This document shows, in pieces, positions 32,404-41,166 of a stretch of 64,000 bases of DNA (the stretch's first letter is position 1; every line of letters starts with the position of its first letter). Under the pieces are notes generated by a model. That model was not told where the DNA came from, did not search any database, and saw nothing but the letters and a program-made list of their open reading frames with translations. Source of the DNA: FEN-1139 sp038207155 (GTDB lineage: Bacteria; Myxococcota_A; Polyangia; Polyangiales; Polyangiaceae); NCBI GenBank assembly GCA_038207155.1, contig JBBRAB010000021.1, forward strand, positions 9,631 through 73,630, in the 5' to 3' direction. The position numbers and the translations under genes are program-made.

Positions 32404-32432
32404 CCCGCGCGCCTCCCATGGCAGACGGCGCG

Positions 32433-33452
32433 TTAGCAGCACCGCTCACGCGTGAGCCGCGTCAGCTCGTCACGCAGCAATGGCGCGTGACCCACCGGAC
32501 AGAGGTGACCGCCGGGAAACAGCCGCAGCTGAGCCCCCAAATGCGCCGTGAGTCGCTCGGCTCCGGCCAGCGGCGCGAGCTGGTCGCGCTCTCCCGCCAG
32601 CACGACGAGCGGCGCGTCGGTGACTCGACGGCGACTGCACGCATTGACGCCGCCGTAGATCGCTTCGAGCTGGGCCGCGCGCTCGGACTCACGTTGCTGC
32701 CAGGGGCGCGCCAGACTATCGAGCGGTCGATCGAGCAGCAGCCAGCGCAGCGGCGTTCCCGTGGTCGCAACCGCAGCACCGAACACGGCCCCGAGCGACG
32801 TCGCCACGAGTCCCGGCTCGACGCCATGCCGCTGCGTCAGTGCGCCGAGTAGCTCGCGCAGCGCGTGGATCCCAGCCACCAGCGCGCGCAGGTTGTGCTC
32901 GGGCCGGCGATAGGGAAACTCGGGCCAACGCAGCGGATGAGCGTGACCAGGCAGGGTAAAGAGCCAGCTCTCGAGTCCCAGCGCGGCGAGCGCGGCGGCG
33001 GGGCGTTGCCATTGGAGGCGCGCAGCGCTGGCACCGAGCCAACCGTGAACGACCACCACAGCGCCCCGCGCTTGCGCCGGCCGCCCGAAGCGAACTGCCA
33101 GCTGCGGGCAACCCTGCTCAGCGAGCGAGCGCAAGCGCCGCGTGAGCTGCGCGGACGCTGGAGAATGAACGTTATCGAGCGCGGGCCAGCGCGGCCAGGG
33201 CACCGACCAACACAAGCGAGCAGAGGAGTCCGCGTTAGTGAGTGTCAGCAGGCGCGGCTCGGGAAACAGCTCCGCTTCAGACAACTGCGCGACCTGCTCG
33301 GCGAGCCGCGACAAGCGTGTGGCGAGGTGTAGCTCACGCGAGGCGAGCGCCTGCGCGCTCGCTGCGCGCGCGGGGCGACGCCAGTGCCAAGCAAGGCTGC
33401 GCGCGGCGAGCGCGTCGAGACCCGACGCGAGCGACAGGCCGAGACCCGTCAC
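32433..33452 (-). CDS. Alpha/beta hydrolase
   Basis: A 339-aa protein. The first 150 residues are helical and Ala/Arg-rich with no recognised domain; the rest reads as an alpha/beta hydrolase: oxyanion strand AVVVVHGWLGAS, LPGHAHPLRWPEF, nucleophile elbow ATSLGAVFG (serine in T-S-L-G), acid strand LVVLAGERDQLAPL and histidine in FPGGHLCPVGH. The nucleophile motif is a relaxed GxSxG with Ala in place of the first Gly. Substrate unknown; lipid esters are plausible. The start overlaps the stop of the CPBP protease gene (ATGA), so both are coupled. Confidence 0.8.
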   Translation of the reverse strand: MTGLGLSLASGLDALAARSLAWHWRRPARAASAQALASRELHLATRLSRLAEQVAQLSEAELFPEPRLLTLTNADSSARLCWSVPWPRWPALDNVHSPASAQLTRRLRSLAEQGCPQLAVRFGRPAQARGAVVVVHGWLGASAARLQWQRPAAALAALGLESWLFTLPGHAHPLRWPEFPYRRPEHNLRALVAGIHALRELLGALTQRHGVEPGLVATSLGAVFGAAVATTGTPLRWLLLDRPLDSLARPWQQRESERAAQLEAIYGGVNACSRRRVTDAPLVVLAGERDQLAPLAGAERLTAHLGAQLRLFPGGHLCPVGHAPLLRDELTRLTRERCC

Positions 33453-34300
33453 GTTGACTCCGGCGGCGCGGCGCGCAAAGCTGCGTGCAGACCGGCCGCT
33501 CCGAGCGCCGCGACAAGGAGTCCGCCAAGCAACTCAGGGAGCACTGAACGCCAATCGACCTGCGTCGTGCTGCCGCCACGCAGCGACAGCAAGACGAGGG
33601 TGTTGTAGGCCGCATGGGCAAGCATGCTCGGCAGGAGTCGTCCGGACAGCAGACGCAGCGTGCCAAAGACCAAGCCGAGCAGCATCGTGGCGAGGCCCTG
33701 CGCGAGATCGAGGTGAAATAGGCCAAACGCGACGGCCTGACCGAGCAGCGCGAGCCGCGGCCCCGCGCCCGCCAGAGCGCGCTGCAGCACCCCCCGAAAC
33801 AGGGTCTCCTCGACGCAAGCGGGCAGCACGGCGACCGCGCCGAGCAAAACCCAAAACTGCCCCGGAGTGGCCTGTCGCACGGTGCGCGCGGTGAGATCCA
33901 CGCCCTGAGTTCCAGCCCCAAGCAACTGCGTCAACCCGAGCGCGACGGCATTCGCCAGGGGTCCCACCCCGAGCACCAGAACGACCGAGGCAAGCAGAAA
34001 GCCGAGCAACGCCGGGACGGTGAAGCGGCGCGCCGGCAGCGCCCTACCGCGTCGATAGAGCCACAGCGCCAGCAGCCCAAGGCTGGAGTGAAACAGACAG
34101 ACCCGCACCACCAGCCCCCCCGCGCCGCGCGCTCCTGCCGCTGACAACAGGCCGAGCTGAACCAGTCCGTGAACACAGTGCGGTAGCAGGAGCTGAACAA
34201 GCAGGCCGAGCAGAAGGCTGCCGAGCAGCGCCTGAACGGCAAAGAGCAACCCAGTGGCTGGGGCGGACTCGGCTTGCGACACGCCGGCAGCTTGGCGCAA
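33449..34300 (-). CDS. CPBP-family intramembrane glutamic protease
   Basis: A 283-aa integral membrane protein with about eight helices. The CPBP (CAAX protease and bacteriocin processing) motifs are present: EETLFRGVLQRAL (EExxxR, catalytic glutamates), FGLFHLDL (FxxxH) and HAAYNTLVL (HxxxN). Active members cleave within or near the membrane. It is the first gene of a two-gene minus-strand unit with the alpha/beta hydrolase. Physiological substrate unknown. Confidence 0.88.
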   Translation of the reverse strand: MRQAAGVSQAESAPATGLLFAVQALLGSLLLGLLVQLLLPHCVHGLVQLGLLSAAGARGAGGLVVRVCLFHSSLGLLALWLYRRGRALPARRFTVPALLGFLLASVVLVLGVGPLANAVALGLTQLLGAGTQGVDLTARTVRQATPGQFWVLLGAVAVLPACVEETLFRGVLQRALAGAGPRLALLGQAVAFGLFHLDLAQGLATMLLGLVFGTLRLLSGRLLPSMLAHAAYNTLVLLSLRGGSTTQVDWRSVLPELLGGLLVAALGAAGLHAALRAAPPEST

Positions 34301-34450
34301 TTGGGTGAGTTTTGCAGCGGCCCCCGCCTGCTGTCCCGGCGGATCCGCCCGGCGGCCGAGGGCGCTTCATGCGGGTGAGAAATGGCGAACACGCCAAGGT
34401 CGCCGAAAACAAAGCTTCCCGCGCAGTCACTGGTCTAGAATCGCCGGGTC

Positions 34451-35212
34451 ATGCGCCCTTCGCTATTGGTTCCCGGGATGCTGCTGGTCGTCGCGACGCT
34501 TTCTGCCTGCGACGACAAGCCGAAAGCCAACCCCTTTGCTCCTCCGAAGGATGCGCCAAAGCCCGCGCCTTCCCTCACCGAAGCCACCAAACCCAAGCCT
34601 CCGCTTGAGTTCTCGGTCGACACCTTGAGCCCGAAAATTGGATTTTCTCGCGTGCTGCTCAACAAACCTGGGGATCGCGAGAAGCTCACCAAAGAGGTGG
34701 ACGCCGTCCGGAGCGAGGTGATCGGCAAAGACGTGACCGTCACCGCCGACGCCAAAGCCAACCTGAGCTGGGTGACTGCGCTCTTGGTTGAGCTCAGCAA
34801 GGTCGGCGTGGCCAATATCACCGTCAAGACCAGCACGCGCACGGAATACCCCCAGCAGCTGGTGTTCAAGCTGCCGGCCCAGCTCGGGAACCCGCCTGCC
34901 AAGTGCAGCGTCGCAGCCATGGTGTTGGCTGACCGCGGAACCGCCGTTTGGCGCCTGTCGGGAGGGACCGCCTCGAAACGCTCCAAGGGCTTTGCCGGCC
35001 CTGATCTGACCATGACGGCGGAAAACCTGGAGCGCTACGCCAAGGGCTGCGCCGAGAGTGAGCTGGTGTTCGTCGGCGGAGCCGAGGGCCTCGAATGGGG
35101 CTTGGTCTACGACCTGGCGGCCTCCACGACTCAAATCGCTAAGGGTAAATTCGCCCACGTCGTATTGCTTACCGATTCCCCCACCGCGGGGCGACCCGTC
35201 CGACTGAACTAG
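34451..35212 (+). CDS. ExbD-like periplasmic lipoprotein
   Basis: A 253-aa lipoprotein (lipobox LSAC, cysteine about residue 20) with a Lys/Pro-rich linker. It then contains a segment resembling the periplasmic domain of ExbD/TolR proton-channel subunits (DVTVTADAKANLSWVTALLVELSKVGVANITVK, as pieces VTVTADAKANLSWV and ELSKVGVANITVK), but anchored by lipid instead of a membrane helix. The C-terminal part has two cysteines (KCSVAAM, KGCAES). It is followed 10 bp later by the pseudokinase gene, suggesting a shared envelope function. The start lacks a Shine-Dalgarno and has TAGAAT 9 nt upstream. Confidence 0.6.
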   Translation: MRPSLLVPGMLLVVATLSACDDKPKANPFAPPKDAPKPAPSLTEATKPKPPLEFSVDTLSPKIGFSRVLLNKPGDREKLTKEVDAVRSEVIGKDVTVTADAKANLSWVTALLVELSKVGVANITVKTSTRTEYPQQLVFKLPAQLGNPPAKCSVAAMVLADRGTAVWRLSGGTASKRSKGFAGPDLTMTAENLERYAKGCAESELVFVGGAEGLEWGLVYDLAASTTQIAKGKFAHVVLLTDSPTAGRPVRLN

Positions 35213-35222
35213 TGAGCCCTTT

Positions 35223-37637
35223 GTGACCACGACCAACGAGTCCGCACCGCGCTTCGAGGATCGATTCGCCCCTGTCACCGAAGTGGCCAAAGGCCCCATC
35301 GGGACACTCACCATTTCCATCGATGGCAATGACGGTCGACCTGTCCTCATTCGACAGGTCCCGGCCAACGGAAAATTGTCCAGCGCCGAGCTCACGCCTC
35401 TCGGCGAGGCGGCGCGCTGGATGATTGGCCTCGATGATCCCTGCGTCTCATCCCCGGTGGATGAAGCCGTCGTCGATGGCTCCCTGCATCTGGTCTCGAC
35501 TTACCTCAACGGCGAGACGCTGCGCTCGGTGCTGCGGCTGGCCAGCTTTCGTGGTCGGCCCTTGCACCCCGCCATCGCGCTGCGAATCACGCATGATTTG
35601 CTGCTGGGAGCACGCGCGATCGAAGCGCGTGGTGCGCCGTCGCAGCTCGGTCCCACCTTCGCCGGCGGTCTACTCCCCGACTCCGTCTTGATCGGAACTG
35701 ACGGTCGCGCGCATCTACTCGACGCGGGTGTCAGTGGGGTAGCGCGCAGACTCCCGCGCCTGGCGCATCAACCCGATGTCGCGAGCTATGCGGCGCCCGA
35801 ACAGGTGAGTTCGTCGAGTCCGGTTGACGGCCGCGCGGACGTGTTCACCGCGGGCGTGCTGCTCTGGGAAATGCTGACGAACAAGAAGCTGTTCGTCGGG
35901 ACCAGCCACGACGTAGTGACCGAGCGGGTTCGCAACATGGTGGCCCCCGCGCTCGACAACCTTCGTCCCGCCGGTGGCGAAGCGATCCCGCAAGTTGCCG
36001 CGGACATCGTGCGACGCTCGCTTGGCAAGCGCCCGGAGGACCGCTACAGCGGGATCGGGGCGATGCTGCAGGCGATCGAAGCCGTCGCGGACAAGTGGCT
36101 CGCGCCAACGGACACGCTCAACGAGCTGCTGCGTGAACTGGCCGGAAAAGGCCTCGATGCGCGCAGTCGCGCGGTCGAGCGCGCGCTCGCTCCCAAAAAG
36201 ACGGGAGTCGCTGGACCGCCGCGCCCGGGTGCCACGGTCGCTCCCGCCGCCCCCGCCGCCCCCGCCGCTCCCGCCGCCCCCGCCGCTCCCGTGGCACCTG
36301 CGGCTGCCTCACCTGCGGCGGCAAGCATCCTCAGTGCATCGGCGGGTCCAACGGTGATCTCTGCGGGTCACAAGCCACCGCCCCCCGAGCGCCACGACCT
36401 CTCGGATGCGGTCACGCTGATCCGCTCGGTGCCGGTCACAATGGGCGACAGCTCGGACAGTGACCAGTCCCTCGACCACATCACCGTGCCGCGCGTCGCG
36501 ATGACGCCCGGCGCCGAGGCGTCACTCACGCGTCGCGGCGCCATGCTGGGCATGCCGTCCCCACTGCTGTCACAGGACTCGCTGCTCGATGATGAAGCAA
36601 CCCTGATCCAGCACCGTGAGTCCCTGCACACGGACATGGACATCGAGCTCGAGCCCGAAGAGCTCGTCCCGCCTCCGAAGAGCTCGCCGGTCGCGGTCCC
36701 CTCGCTCGATCCGAGTCACTCCCCGACTCGCGAACGCGGCTCGCGCGAGCGCCTCCCGACCCTGCTCGGCGTCGCGCCACCGTCCGTCGCGGCACTGTCG
36801 GCGCCAATGACCGCTGACAGCTCCGGGTTCGGGAACACGCTCGCGCTACCGCCCGAGCAACAGCCATTACTGGCGGCGGCTGCCCTCGGCCCCGGAGGCA
36901 CGGTCGTGCTTGCGCCCGGTGCGGTGCAGTTGCCCGGTGTCGGAGTCGCGCTGCCGGGCGCCTTCAGTCCGGCCACCGCCACCCCCGTGCTCGCTCATCG
37001 GCTCGAAACCCCGGTCCCTGCGAACCCGGGCGCCGTGCAGCCAGCCGGCGCTCCCCTAGCGACGACTCAAGCGCTCGCGCCCCAGCAGGCACAGGGCTAT
37101 CGTCCCAAGAGCGTCGCGGATCTGATCGTCTCAACAGCGGAGTTCGACGAAGCCCACACGAAAGTCACCGCGTCGCCCGTATGGGACGACGACGAGCTCG
37201 AACCGCCGCCCCCCTCACTGCGCCAGAAGCGCAGTCGCAAGACCGCGCTCGGAATCATCGGGGGCGCGGCGGCCATCCTGCTCGCGGCCGGCGCGGTCTG
37301 GCTGGTCCGCAGCAAGACCACCGCAACGTCACCGAGCGCTGCCGCGAGCGAGTCCGCCGCGGTTGCCGCTCCCGCGCCGTCTCCAGCATTGCCAGCCGCT
37401 GCTCCTCCCGCAGCCGAAGCGGCGAAGCCTGCGCCCGAACCCCCTGCCGCCAAACCAACCCCGCCGCCCAAGACCGCCCCTGCGGCTAAGCCCGCGGTTG
37501 CGACTAAACCGGCACAGAAAACCGCCGCGACCCCCAAAGCGCAGAAATCCGCGGCCACTTCGAAGCCCGCGAGTAAGCCGCCGGCCAAGACCACGACGGT
37601 AAAGAAAAAGAAGCTCTACACCCCCTCGGGGATCTGA
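35223..37637 (+). CDS. Membrane-anchored pseudokinase with Ala/Pro/Lys-rich tail
   Basis: An 804-aa protein. Residues about 20-285 have the Ser/Thr kinase fold order (VLIRQVP strand, ALRITHDLLLGARAIEA helix, SYAAPEQV activation-end, DVFTAGVLLWEMLT, RSLGKRPEDRYSG), but the catalytic residues are gone: no glycine loop, Arg replaces the ATP lysine, the HRD loop reads AGGLLPDSVLI, and DFG reads DAGVSG. It should not phosphorylate. A long disordered region follows (APAAPAAPAAP run at about residues 340-362, several acidic patches), then one membrane helix (about 678-698, ALGIIGGAAAILLAAGAVWLV) and a 100-residue Ala/Pro/Lys periplasmic tail that could bind the cell wall. Flanking genes are envelope proteins on the same strand. 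Confidence 0.85.
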   Translation: MTTTNESAPRFEDRFAPVTEVAKGPIGTLTISIDGNDGRPVLIRQVPANGKLSSAELTPLGEAARWMIGLDDPCVSSPVDEAVVDGSLHLVSTYLNGETLRSVLRLASFRGRPLHPAIALRITHDLLLGARAIEARGAPSQLGPTFAGGLLPDSVLIGTDGRAHLLDAGVSGVARRLPRLAHQPDVASYAAPEQVSSSSPVDGRADVFTAGVLLWEMLTNKKLFVGTSHDVVTERVRNMVAPALDNLRPAGGEAIPQVAADIVRRSLGKRPEDRYSGIGAMLQAIEAVADKWLAPTDTLNELLRELAGKGLDARSRAVERALAPKKTGVAGPPRPGATVAPAAPAAPAAPAAPAAPVAPAAASPAAASILSASAGPTVISAGHKPPPPERHDLSDAVTLIRSVPVTMGDSSDSDQSLDHITVPRVAMTPGAEASLTRRGAMLGMPSPLLSQDSLLDDEATLIQHRESLHTDMDIELEPEELVPPPKSSPVAVPSLDPSHSPTRERGSRERLPTLLGVAPPSVAALSAPMTADSSGFGNTLALPPEQQPLLAAAALGPGGTVVLAPGAVQLPGVGVALPGAFSPATATPVLAHRLETPVPANPGAVQPAGAPLATTQALAPQQAQGYRPKSVADLIVSTAEFDEAHTKVTASPVWDDDELEPPPPSLRQKRSRKTALGIIGGAAAILLAAGAVWLVRSKTTATSPSAAASESAAVAAPAPSPALPAAAPPAAEAAKPAPEPPAAKPTPPPKTAPAAKPAVATKPAQKTAATPKAQKSAATSKPASKPPAKTTTVKKKKLYTPSGI

Positions 37638-37657
37638 GAAAAGTTGAGGCTGAGGTC

Positions 37658-38689
37658 ATGAATACGACGCACCGTTCCTACCGGACACGCTGGCTCTCAC
37701 TCTCGCTGCTGGCTGTCATGCTCGCTAGCACCCCCGCTGCGATGGCCGCTGGGGCCGACGTCAAGAGCGCCACCGCCGAGCAGAAGAAGACCGCCTCGGG
37801 TCGCTATGGCATCGGCATGGAGGCCTTTGATGCGGGCCAGCACGAGGCCGCTCTCGCGGCGTTCCAGGGTTCCTACGACACCGTAGCGAGTCCCAACTCC
37901 CTGTTGATGGTCGCGCGCACGCTGGTGCAGCTCGGGCGGAGCTCCGAAGCCCACGCGGCCTATCGCCAGACCATCGCCCAGGGTGAAGCGCTGGGCAAAG
38001 GCGAAAAGAAGTACGCTGACACGGCCAAGACCGCGCGCACCGAGCTCGCCGAACTTGAGCAGAAGAGCGTCGTTGTCACGCTTGACGTGCGCGACGGCGG
38101 GTTGATCGAGCAGGTCACCGTCAACGGCAAGGATCACCCCCGCGCGCAGTGGGCCGAGCCCCTGCTGCTCGCACCGGGTTCAGCCGAGGTGATCGTGCTC
38201 GGGACCTCCGGCGGCAAGGCCAGTCAAAAGCTTGAAGGAGCCGCGGGTCAGAAGGTAACGATCGTGCTGGCTCCGCCACCGGCACCAGCAGCGGCGCCTA
38301 CGGCCAAAGCCACGACGACGCCCGCGCCCGTAGCGCCTCCTGCGGACGGCTTTAACTCGAAGCCCTACATGACCGGCGCGTTGGTCGTCGGCGCGGCCGG
38401 ACTCGTTACCTCGGGAGTCTTTGCGTATCTCAGCTACGCCGAGCAAAAAAAGATCGACGACAACTGCGTCAACAAGATCTGCAAGGGTGACTATTTCGAC
38501 AGCCCCGAAAAGCAGGCGAACTACGCCACCTTCTCGCGCGTCGGCCTTGGCGTCGGGTTGGTTGGGTTGACGACGGCTGGGGTGCTCTGGGCGGTCTCCC
38601 CCCGCAGTGCGCCCAAAGAGGAAGCCACCTGGAAGCGACCGCAGGTCGCGATTGGTCCGACCGGCTTCCTCGTTCAGGGTCAGTTCTAG
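37658..38689 (+). CDS. Exported TPR-like protein with C-terminal two-helix Cys loop
   Basis: A 343-aa protein. Signal peptide MNTTHRSYRTRWLSLSLLAV ends near AAMAAG. A TPR-like helical part (RYGIGMEAFDAGQHEAALAA, SLLMVARTLVQLGRSSEAH) is followed by a PEGA-like beta part (VTVNGKDHPRAQWAEPLLLA) and a Pro/Ala linker. The C-terminus has two membrane helices (MTGALVVGAAGLVTSGVFAY and VGLGVGLVGLTTAGVLWAV) separated by a loop with two cysteines (DNCVNKICKGD). It begins 20 bp after the pseudokinase and ends before a strong terminator, so it closes a three-gene operon. Shares its architecture with the genes at 27231 and 49168. Confidence 0.7.
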   Translation: MNTTHRSYRTRWLSLSLLAVMLASTPAAMAAGADVKSATAEQKKTASGRYGIGMEAFDAGQHEAALAAFQGSYDTVASPNSLLMVARTLVQLGRSSEAHAAYRQTIAQGEALGKGEKKYADTAKTARTELAELEQKSVVVTLDVRDGGLIEQVTVNGKDHPRAQWAEPLLLAPGSAEVIVLGTSGGKASQKLEGAAGQKVTIVLAPPPAPAAAPTAKATTTPAPVAPPADGFNSKPYMTGALVVGAAGLVTSGVFAYLSYAEQKKIDDNCVNKICKGDYFDSPEKQANYATFSRVGLGVGLVGLTTAGVLWAVSPRSAPKEEATWKRPQVAIGPTGFLVQGQF

Positions 38690-38718
38690 CCCGACGTCGG
38701 CGGCGTCAGCTCTGGAAG

Positions 38719-38760
38719 AGCAGCGGGCTCAAGGGAATCCTTGGGCCCGCTGCTTTGTTA
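38719..38760 (+). terminator. Rho-independent terminator after the pseudokinase operon
   Basis: A 16-bp stem with one mismatch (AGCAGCGGGCTCAAGG at 38719-38734 against CCTTGGGCCCGCTGCT at 38739-38754), a GAAT loop and the tail TTGTTA. It lies 30 bp after the stop at 38689 and before the sigma-factor gene. Confidence 0.8.
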
Positions 38761-38873
38761 TTGATGCCGAAATCCCGTGGTGACGGGAGGCTCGGACCTG
38801 AGGTGCCCTTGACGGGCCCGCTCGGACGACCCAACACTGCTCGGAAGATTCGTCCGCTCCCTGAGAAACCCCA

Positions 38874-40034
38874 TTGGCCGCGCGCAACTCCACGACCTCC
38901 TCGACGCTCTCCCGTCCGAAACGTAAAGCTGCAGGTTCGCCGGCCGTGGTGCAGGAGGAGCCGACGGAAATCGTTGACGCTGCCGGCGACGAGGACGCGG
39001 AAGAAACTGACGACGAACTGATTGAGGTCGACGGGGTCGAGGTGCTCGGTCCCGAGGACGAGCCGCTCGATGAACCCCTCGTTGACCAGGGCGACGACAT
39101 GGTCGTCGAGGCCGTTGGCGAGTCAATTGAGCTCGATGAAGGCAGCCCGTTTCCAAGCCGCCGGCCCGCCACGCGCGCGCTGGCCCGGATGGATCCCCTG
39201 CAGCTCTACATGCAGGAGGTTCAGCGCCATCCGCTGCTGACGACCGAGGAAGAGCACGAGCTCGCGGTCGAGTACCATCGCACCACCGACGTCAAGGTCG
39301 CAGCGCGGCTGGTCACCGCCAACCTGCGCCTCGTCGTCAAGCTAGCCTACGAATACCGCCGCGCTTACCGCAACATCATGGATCTGGTGCAGGAGGGCAA
39401 CATCGGCTTGATGCAGGCGGTGCGTCGCTATGACCCCTACCGCGGCGTCAAACTCTCGTCCTATGCGGCCTGGTGGATCCGCGCCTATATCCTGCGGTAT
39501 ATCCTCAACAACTGGCGACTCGTCAAGCTCGGTACGACGCAGGCGCAGCGCAAACTCTTCTTCAATTTGAACAAGGAAAAGGCGCGACTCACCGCGATGG
39601 GCATCGAGCCGTCGCATGCCGAGATCGCCGAGCGTCTCAACGTGCACGAGAGTGAGGTGATCGAAATGGATCGACGCCTGTCCGCCGGCGACGCCTCACT
39701 CGACGCCAACGTGGGCGATGCCGACGGGCGCCCCACCTCACGCCTCGATCTGATGCCAGCCCCCACGGCTGGGCCCGATCAGCTCTCTGAGAGCCTCGAG
39801 CTCCACGAGCTGGTGCGAGCTGAGCTCGCAAAATTCAAGCAAACCCTGGCGGGACGCGATCTCGACATCTTCGAGCGTCGGCTCATCTCGGAAGAGCCGG
39901 TGACCTTGCAGCAGCTCGGGGACGAATACGGCGTATCGCGTGAGCGTATGCGACAGCTCGAAGCTCGCATCACCGACAATCTACGGAAATTCTTGGCGGT
40001 CAGTCTCGGTGACGCCGTCCGCATAGACGGCTAA
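38874..40034 (+). CDS. RpoH-type (sigma-32-like) RNA polymerase sigma factor
   Basis: A 386-aa sigma-70 family protein. The first 100 residues are a non-conserved, strongly acidic extension (EEETDDELIEVDGVEV-type sequence, DEPLDEPLVDQGDD). The conserved part starts DPLQLYMQEVQRHPLLT (region 1.2). Region 2 is intact (NLRLVVKLAYEYRR, NIMDLVQEGNIGLMQAV, YDPYRGVKLSSYAAWWIRAY), and the RpoH box QRKLFFNL is present. Region 4 has QLGDEYGVSRERMRQLEARI. The RpoH box points to the heat-shock/alternative class (as in myxobacterial SigB/SigC) rather than the main sigma. A TTG start is used; rsmI follows 3 bp after the stop. Confidence 0.9.
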   Translation: MAARNSTTSSTLSRPKRKAAGSPAVVQEEPTEIVDAAGDEDAEETDDELIEVDGVEVLGPEDEPLDEPLVDQGDDMVVEAVGESIELDEGSPFPSRRPATRALARMDPLQLYMQEVQRHPLLTTEEEHELAVEYHRTTDVKVAARLVTANLRLVVKLAYEYRRAYRNIMDLVQEGNIGLMQAVRRYDPYRGVKLSSYAAWWIRAYILRYILNNWRLVKLGTTQAQRKLFFNLNKEKARLTAMGIEPSHAEIAERLNVHESEVIEMDRRLSAGDASLDANVGDADGRPTSRLDLMPAPTAGPDQLSESLELHELVRAELAKFKQTLAGRDLDIFERRLISEEPVTLQQLGDEYGVSRERMRQLEARITDNLRKFLAVSLGDAVRIDG

Positions 40035-40037
40035 ACC

Positions 40038-41015
40038 ATGGCTCGACCCACCCCTTCCCACGCCGGACAGCCGCGCGCCAAGCATCGGCGCAACCAAGAC
40101 GCCGCCACGGAGAGTGCGGGCGCCGCAACCGGCACGCTCTACATCGTCGGCACCCCGATCGGCAACCTCGGCGACATCAGCAGTCGCGCGCTAGAGACGC
40201 TGCGGCTGGTCGAGCATATCGCGGCTGAGGACACGCGCCACACGCGCACCCTACTGGCCTTTTTCGGCATCGCAGGTAAATCGCTCTCGAGCATCGAAGC
40301 CCATCGCAGCCCAGCCGAGCTCGAGCGAGTGAGCGTTCATTTGCGGGAGGGTCGGAGCGTGGCATTGGTGACCGACGCCGGCATGCCGGCGATCAGCGAT
40401 CCGGGCGCGCGCGTCGTCGCGGCCGCGCGCGAAGCTGGCTTCAAGGTCGAGGTCATCCCGGGCCCGAGCGCGCTCACCGCTGCCATTGCGTTGTCTGGCC
40501 TCGTCGAGGGCCCCTTTCTGTTCCTCGGATTTCTCCCGCGTCAGGGGGGGCGTCGCACCCGCGCGCTCGAGCGCATCGCGCGCACGGAAGAGGCCGTGGT
40601 TCTGTTCGAGGCACCGCAACGCGCCAGCGACACCCTGCGAGCTCTGGCCAGCATCGTGCCTGACCGGAGGCTGGCCCTATGTCGCGAGCTTACCAAGCTG
40701 CATGAAGAGGTCCTGCATGGGACCGCCGCGCAGATCGCGGACTCGGCCCTGCAGTGGCGCGGGGAGATCGTGCTCGTGCTGAGCGCCGTCGAGCTCGAAG
40801 CGGTGGAAGCGCTCTGGGAGCCTGAGCTGTATCGCCAGTCCCTCGCGGAGGGGGAATCGCCTCGCACCTTGGTCGAGCGCTCGGGCCTGATCGGCCAGCG
40901 CCGCCGCGAGCTGTACGACCGACTGCTGGTCCTGCGGGACGAGCTCGCCGCGGACGGCTCGGACGAGCCGGAACCGGACGCGGAGTCCGAGCCTGCCGAG
41001 GACCCGACGGACTGA
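40038..41015 (+). CDS. rsmI: 16S rRNA (cytidine1402-2'-O)-methyltransferase
   Basis: A 325-aa SAM-dependent tetrapyrrole-methylase-fold enzyme that 2'-O-methylates C1402 in the ribosomal decoding centre. Diagnostic phrases are GTLYIVGTPIGNLGD, EDTRHTRTLLAFFGI, LREGRSVALVTDAGMPAISDPG (pieces VALVTDAGMPAISDPG), VEVIPGPSALTAAIALSGL and FLGFLPRQGGRR, followed by EAPQRASDTL and LCRELTKLHEEVLHG. There is an extra basic N-terminus of about 30 residues and an acidic C-terminal tail. It starts 3 bp after the sigma-factor stop, so it is probably in the same transcript. Confidence 0.96.
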   Translation: MARPTPSHAGQPRAKHRRNQDAATESAGAATGTLYIVGTPIGNLGDISSRALETLRLVEHIAAEDTRHTRTLLAFFGIAGKSLSSIEAHRSPAELERVSVHLREGRSVALVTDAGMPAISDPGARVVAAAREAGFKVEVIPGPSALTAAIALSGLVEGPFLFLGFLPRQGGRRTRALERIARTEEAVVLFEAPQRASDTLRALASIVPDRRLALCRELTKLHEEVLHGTAAQIADSALQWRGEIVLVLSAVELEAVEALWEPELYRQSLAEGESPRTLVERSGLIGQRRRELYDRLLVLRDELAADGSDEPEPDAESEPAEDPTD

Positions 41016-41166
41016 CGGACCCCGCCGCCGCAGCCTGAACCTGAGCCTTTCGCCGAAAGCTCGGCCTAGACCCGTCTCATTCCGCTGGAAGGCGGACGGT
41101 AGGGGAAAAACCGCCCTTCCTGAGCTCCGAGCAGACCCGTAGAGGCTGTGCTAAGAGCGGGACACC

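Noticed and set aside
36238..36300. Ala-Pro-Ala repeat as a separate mobile or regulatory repeat
   Set aside because: It is in frame inside the pseudokinase linker and is explained as a disordered coding repeat.
41016..41166. 4.5S SRP RNA gene next to ffh
   Set aside because: The conserved GGAAGCAGCC/tetraloop region of SRP RNA is not present in the gap upstream of ffh.
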